In this document: positions 7,436 through 9,627 of the stretch, in pieces
How positions within the stretch are numbered: the first letter of the stretch is position 1
Layout of the letters: each line of letters starts with the position of its first letter
DNA from: Hydrogenophaga sp.
GTDB taxonomy: Bacteria; Pseudomonadota; Gammaproteobacteria; Burkholderiales; Burkholderiaceae
Direction: 5' to 3'
Length of the DNA stretch: 9,627 nucleotides
Assembly: GCA_025458545.1 (NCBI GenBank)
Contig: JALOSH010000106.1
Span: 1-9,627, forward strand
The notes under the pieces: model-generated
Database searches by the model: none
The model's input: only the letters and a program-made list of their open reading frames with translations
Told to the model about the DNA's origin: nothing
Position numbers and translations under genes: made by a program

Positions 7436-8569
7436 ATGCACAAAGTTATCCACAGCGAGTCCATCAAAGCGGCCCTGGCCGAACGCGGATGGACCCAGGA
7501 TCAACTGGCCGAAGCCATTGGCGAATCTGCCCAGGTGGTGTCGAACTGGCTGCAGGGGAAAAACTTCCCCCGCCCAGCCAAGCTTCTGAAATTGGCCACC
7601 ACGCTCAAGCTGGGCTTTGACCAGCTGGTGATGCCCGAGACGGATGCACCCGTCATCGCATTCCGCAAGAAGGGCGGCGCAAAAACCACGGACGAGCACA
7701 TCGTCAAAGCAATGGCCATGGCCTCCCTGCTCAAACCTTTGGTGGCCTACCTACCGGAGCGCCGGGCACTGCACACCTCATTGCCCACGCCCACAACCGA
7801 ATACGGCCCGCTGCAAAGCGCTGTGGCGCAGGTGCGACAGAAACTGGGCATTGGCCTGGCTTCGGTTCTGAAGTATGAGCACCTTATCAACGAGTTCAGG
7901 GACAACGACGCTTTGCTGGTGCCGGTGCTGTGGGGCGAGAAGCAGAACCACAAGAATGCGCTGCACATCCTGCTGCCGACAGACAAGGTGACGTTCGTCT
8001 ACCTGAATCTGGACACCCACCTCGAAGATTTCAAGTTTTGGATGGCGCACGAACTGGCGCACGTGTACACCCCCGAACTGGCGGGCAAGGACGAAGGCGA
8101 AGACTTCGCCGACGCTTTTGCTGGCGCGTTGCTGTTCCCGCAGGCGTGCGCCGAGATCGCCTATGCCAAGGCCATGCAAAGCCGCGGAGCGGCGCCCATG
8201 ATCGCGGCCTTGCTGGAAGCTGCTCACGAACACACGATTTCGCTGAACACGGTGTATCTGCAGGTGCAGGCCTACGCCAAGGCCAAGGGGCTGAAGACAT
8301 TACCACTGGAAGGCAGGCAGATTCATGCCGTAAGAAACAGCGTTCGCGATGGACTGGTCAGCCTGGCCATGTTTGCGCCAGCCTTGCCCGACGCCACAAA
8401 GCTGATCAAGACTGCCAGCAACGTATTCAGGTCCGACTTCTTCGTGGCCATGCGCCAGTTGCTCAACGAGCGCGGAACTGGAGCAGGCTACCTCCAGCAG
8501 GTGCTAGACATTGGGTTGCAGGACGCCACAGCATTGCGCGCGGCCTTGATGGAAGAGCCAGCGCGTTGA
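7436..8569 (+). CDS. XRE helix-turn-helix protein fused to ImmA/IrrE-family zinc metallopeptidase (putative antitoxin/regulator)
   Basis: A 377-residue two-domain protein. Residues ~8-62 form an XRE-type helix-turn-helix (ALAERGWTQDQLAEAIGES, then VVSNWLQGKNFPRPAKLLKL). Residues ~150-290 hold an ImmA/IrrE (DUF955) peptidase. The zinc-binding HELAH lies at 205-209, and a downstream EDFADAFAGALLFP (222-235) places E222 where the family has its third zinc ligand. Related peptidases cleave XRE-type repressors: ImmA cuts ImmR, and IrrE cuts DdrO. Here repressor-like and peptidase modules share one chain, so self-cleavage or cleavage of the partner is possible (inference). The C-terminal ~90 residues are not recognised. 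The downstream PIN-type gene overlaps its stop, so it probably acts as antitoxin and transcriptional regulator of the pair. The start was chosen because the helix-turn-helix begins right after it. No signal peptide is seen, so it is presumably cytoplasmic. Confidence 0.87.
   Translation: MHKVIHSESIKAALAERGWTQDQLAEAIGESAQVVSNWLQGKNFPRPAKLLKLATTLKLGFDQLVMPETDAPVIAFRKKGGAKTTDEHIVKAMAMASLLKPLVAYLPERRALHTSLPTPTTEYGPLQSAVAQVRQKLGIGLASVLKYEHLINEFRDNDALLVPVLWGEKQNHKNALHILLPTDKVTFVYLNLDTHLEDFKFWMAHELAHVYTPELAGKDEGEDFADAFAGALLFPQACAEIAYAKAMQSRGAAPMIAALLEAAHEHTISLNTVYLQVQAYAKAKGLKTLPLEGRQIHAVRNSVRDGLVSLAMFAPALPDATKLIKTASNVFRSDFFVAMRQLLNERGTGAGYLQQVLDIGLQDATALRAALMEEPAR
8551..8557 (+). promoter_or_regulatory. 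ribosome-binding site that supports the TTG start of the PIN gene
   Basis: GGAAGAG lies inside the end of the HTH-peptidase gene and is followed after 8 bases by TTG at 8566. In the PIN frame, no ATG or GTG lies close upstream, and the protein needs its first beta strand (TTLVLLDTN) to begin right there. The site therefore favours TTG at 8566 as the start and indicates translation coupled to the upstream gene. Confidence 0.65.
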
Positions 8570-9186
8570 CCACTCTGGTACTTCTCGACACCAACGCCTA
8601 CCTGCGTTTGGCGAAGCGGGTACGGCCCCTGTTGGGCAAGAAGTTCGGGCAAAAGGACTACGTCCTGACCATCCTGAAAGATGTGCAAAACGAGGTGCTG
8701 CGACAGCCCAGGTTGCAGTTTCTCTACCCTTGGTTTGATGCCGACGAGTTGCTGGCACAGGAACGACTGAGCAACACCATCAAGCTCAGCAAAGACGAAA
8801 AAGCCACGCTGGACGCAGCCGCCAGCGCGCTCCACGGAATCGTTCAAATGGACCCAGGGCGGTTCATGAAACACCGGCGTTCACCGCCTTCGTACACCGA
8901 CTGCCGCGTACTGGCGTTCGGGCAGATTCGCCCTGCCGTTGTCGTGACCGATGACCTGGCGATGCACGAGTTGGCCGAGCTGACCGAAATTGGCGATGTT
9001 TGGCACGGCCATGAGCTGCTCAAAAAGATGCTGTCTGCCAAGCTGATCGACAACGATTTGGTTCGGGAAATCTACACAGCGCTGGAATCCAACAGCTTGG
9101 ATGGCAGCAGTGATTTGCCAGCCTCTTGGCAAAAGGTCAAGCACACCGCATTCATGAAAGTCTTCGGGAAACCAAAAGCTTCATAG
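8566..9186 (+). CDS. PIN-like domain nuclease (putative toxin or defence effector)
   Basis: A 206-residue protein, read from a TTG start that overlaps the TGA of the upstream gene (TTGA). It opens like PIN-domain ribonucleases: a hydrophobic strand, then LLDTNAYLRLAK with D8 and N10. E43 (VQNEVLRQ), D112 (SYTDCRVLAFG) and D129/D130 (AVVVTDDLAMHELAE) occupy the expected order and spacing of the acidic metal-binding residues. PIN toxins cut RNA and are held in check by a cognate antitoxin. The HTH-peptidase encoded just upstream is the obvious partner (inference). The protein is larger than the usual 130-150-residue toxin. It has an inserted stretch at ~51-105 and a C-terminal extension at ~140-206 (ending in a lysine-rich tail), neither of which I recognise. 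The target RNA is unknown. Alternatively it may be a non-toxic effector of the neighbouring restriction enzyme. Confidence 0.75.
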   Translation: MTTLVLLDTNAYLRLAKRVRPLLGKKFGQKDYVLTILKDVQNEVLRQPRLQFLYPWFDADELLAQERLSNTIKLSKDEKATLDAAASALHGIVQMDPGRFMKHRRSPPSYTDCRVLAFGQIRPAVVVTDDLAMHELAELTEIGDVWHGHELLKKMLSAKLIDNDLVREIYTALESNSLDGSSDLPASWQKVKHTAFMKVFGKPKAS

Positions 9187-9199
9187 CAAGGGCTTTTTT
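9174..9199 (+). terminator. possible weak terminator after the PIN gene
   Basis: AAAAGC (9174-9179) can pair with GCTTTT (9192-9197). The stem continues inward by TT/AA across a two-base bulge, and a run of six T (9194-9199) makes up its 3' side. It overlaps the stop codon. The stem is short and AU-rich, so termination would be inefficient. It is the only such structure between the PIN gene and the island's right edge. Confidence 0.3.
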
Positions 9200-9519
9200 G
9201 AAACGCTCCAATTGCGGCTTTTGCAAAGGCAACGACTCCCTTTTGCGTTCTCGCCATGGGTCCAAGCTGGCCCAACACTCCAACGGAAACCTTGACGACC
9301 ACCCGCACCTTGTGAACAGCACCGGGGATCGTTAAAGCAGTGCGCCCTTCGCCAACATCTGGCGTTTCACTTGGCTCTGCGGCCAGCAAGCGGAGACCTT
9401 TTTCGGGAAAACGCGTTACCTCACTTGCGTCACGCCGATAGGTTCGTTATTCAGTTCGGCAACGACATCCGGTCTGACATTCGTCAACCTCAAGGGCTGA
9501 ACAGCCAACGCGGGTCGGC
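9187..9519. other. gene-poor region, probably containing the right island boundary
   Basis: No coding sequence here can be supported. Two open stretches exist. One on the + strand, from within the PIN gene to 9335, is arginine- and serine-rich with no family look. One on the - strand (9389 down to 9072, TTG start) overlaps the PIN gene by more than 100 bases and has no recognisable motif or ribosome-binding site. A minus-strand open stretch at 9493-9416 (VRPDVVAELNNEPIGVTQVR before its stop) looks protein-like and could be a gene remnant, but I cannot name it. The bases 9495-9506 form the short palindrome GGCTGAACAGCC. The missing 3' end of the thioesterase is not found here in any frame I checked. 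Confidence 0.4.
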
Positions 9520-9627
9520 TCAGGAGACGCGCTCGCAGCGGCCTTCGGCCGTGGCCAGGCCCCGGAAGTCGCTGCTCCAGGTTTGCGCGGCGGTGTCGAT
9601 GCGGATGCGCTCGTTGTCTTGCGAGGT
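9520..9627 (-). CDS. C-terminal end of an unidentified protein, continuing beyond the window
   Basis: Read on the minus strand from the window edge, the frame is open for 35 codons and ends with TGA at 9522-9520. The visible end includes ERIRIDTAAQTW, then SSDFRGLATAEGRCERVS. Its codons use G or C at most third positions, as in the metabolic genes at the left of the window, which fits native chromosomal DNA rather than island DNA. The fragment is too short for me to recognise a family, and no function is offered. It converges on the island genes. In the ancestor it may have converged on the thioesterase gene (inference). Confidence 0.5.
   Translation of the reverse strand, partial: TSQDNERIRIDTAAQTWSSDFRGLATAEGRCERVS

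Noticed and set aside
7446..7454. TTATCCACA, a perfect DnaA-box consensus
   Set aside because: It lies inside the coding start of the HTH-peptidase gene, is the only copy I noticed, and no AT-rich unwinding region or replication gene is near. Most likely chance.
7930..8565. Upstream extension of the PIN gene frame into the HTH-peptidase gene
   Set aside because: The translation is arginine-rich antisense-like filler in the +2 frame of a real gene. The PIN domain starts only at the TTG at 8566.
9072..9389. Minus-strand open frame of 105 codons overlapping the PIN gene end
   Set aside because: It has no ribosome-binding site, a TTG start, more than 100 bases of overlap with a well-supported gene, and no recognisable domain.
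1..9627. CRISPR array, tRNA or rRNA gene, integrase or transposase
   Set aside because: No regularly spaced repeats, no cloverleaf-type sequence and no recombinase motif were found on either strand.

Overview
The window is GC-rich (many hand-checked stretches exceed 65% GC). Its gene content and one structured intergenic repeat suggest a betaproteobacterium, most likely of the Comamonadaceae (Hydrogenophaga/Acidovorax/Polaromonas type). The assignment is inferred from style and gene content, not from a marker gene.

Region 1 (1-3002) is chromosomal, metabolic DNA read on the + strand. It holds the 3' part of a cyclase-family (kynurenine-formamidase-like) metal hydrolase, a palindromic repeat, a complete fumarylacetoacetase (last step of tyrosine/homogentisate breakdown), a small DUF3237 protein, and the first ~105 codons of a hotdog-fold thioesterase of the PaaI/YdiI type.

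Region 2 (about 3003 to somewhere between 9187 and 9519) looks like an inserted defence-type island. The thioesterase loses its C-terminal ~30 residues exactly where the island begins, and its frame runs on into island DNA. The island carries three + strand genes. The first is a 1419-residue single-chain restriction-modification enzyme with an N-terminal PD-(D/E)XK nuclease, a gamma-class N6-adenine methyltransferase core with NPPW, and a C-terminal target-recognition region. The second is a 377-residue protein that fuses an XRE helix-turn-helix to an ImmA/IrrE zinc metallopeptidase (HELAH). The third is a 206-residue PIN-like nuclease that starts at TTG and overlaps the stop of the gene before it. 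The last two look like a toxin-antitoxin or regulated-effector pair. A repeat-rich, AT-rich operator/promoter region lies just before them. No integrase, transposase or tRNA is visible.

Region 3 (9187-9519) has no gene I can support. It probably contains the right island boundary. Region 4 (9520-9627) is the 3' end of a minus-strand gene of unknown function.

Working model (inference): the restriction enzyme gives self/non-self discrimination. The HTH-peptidase represses its own operon through the operator and could release the PIN nuclease when cleaved or inactivated, a possible second, abortive layer. The grouping of these three genes and the gene-disrupting insertion are the most interesting points in the window.
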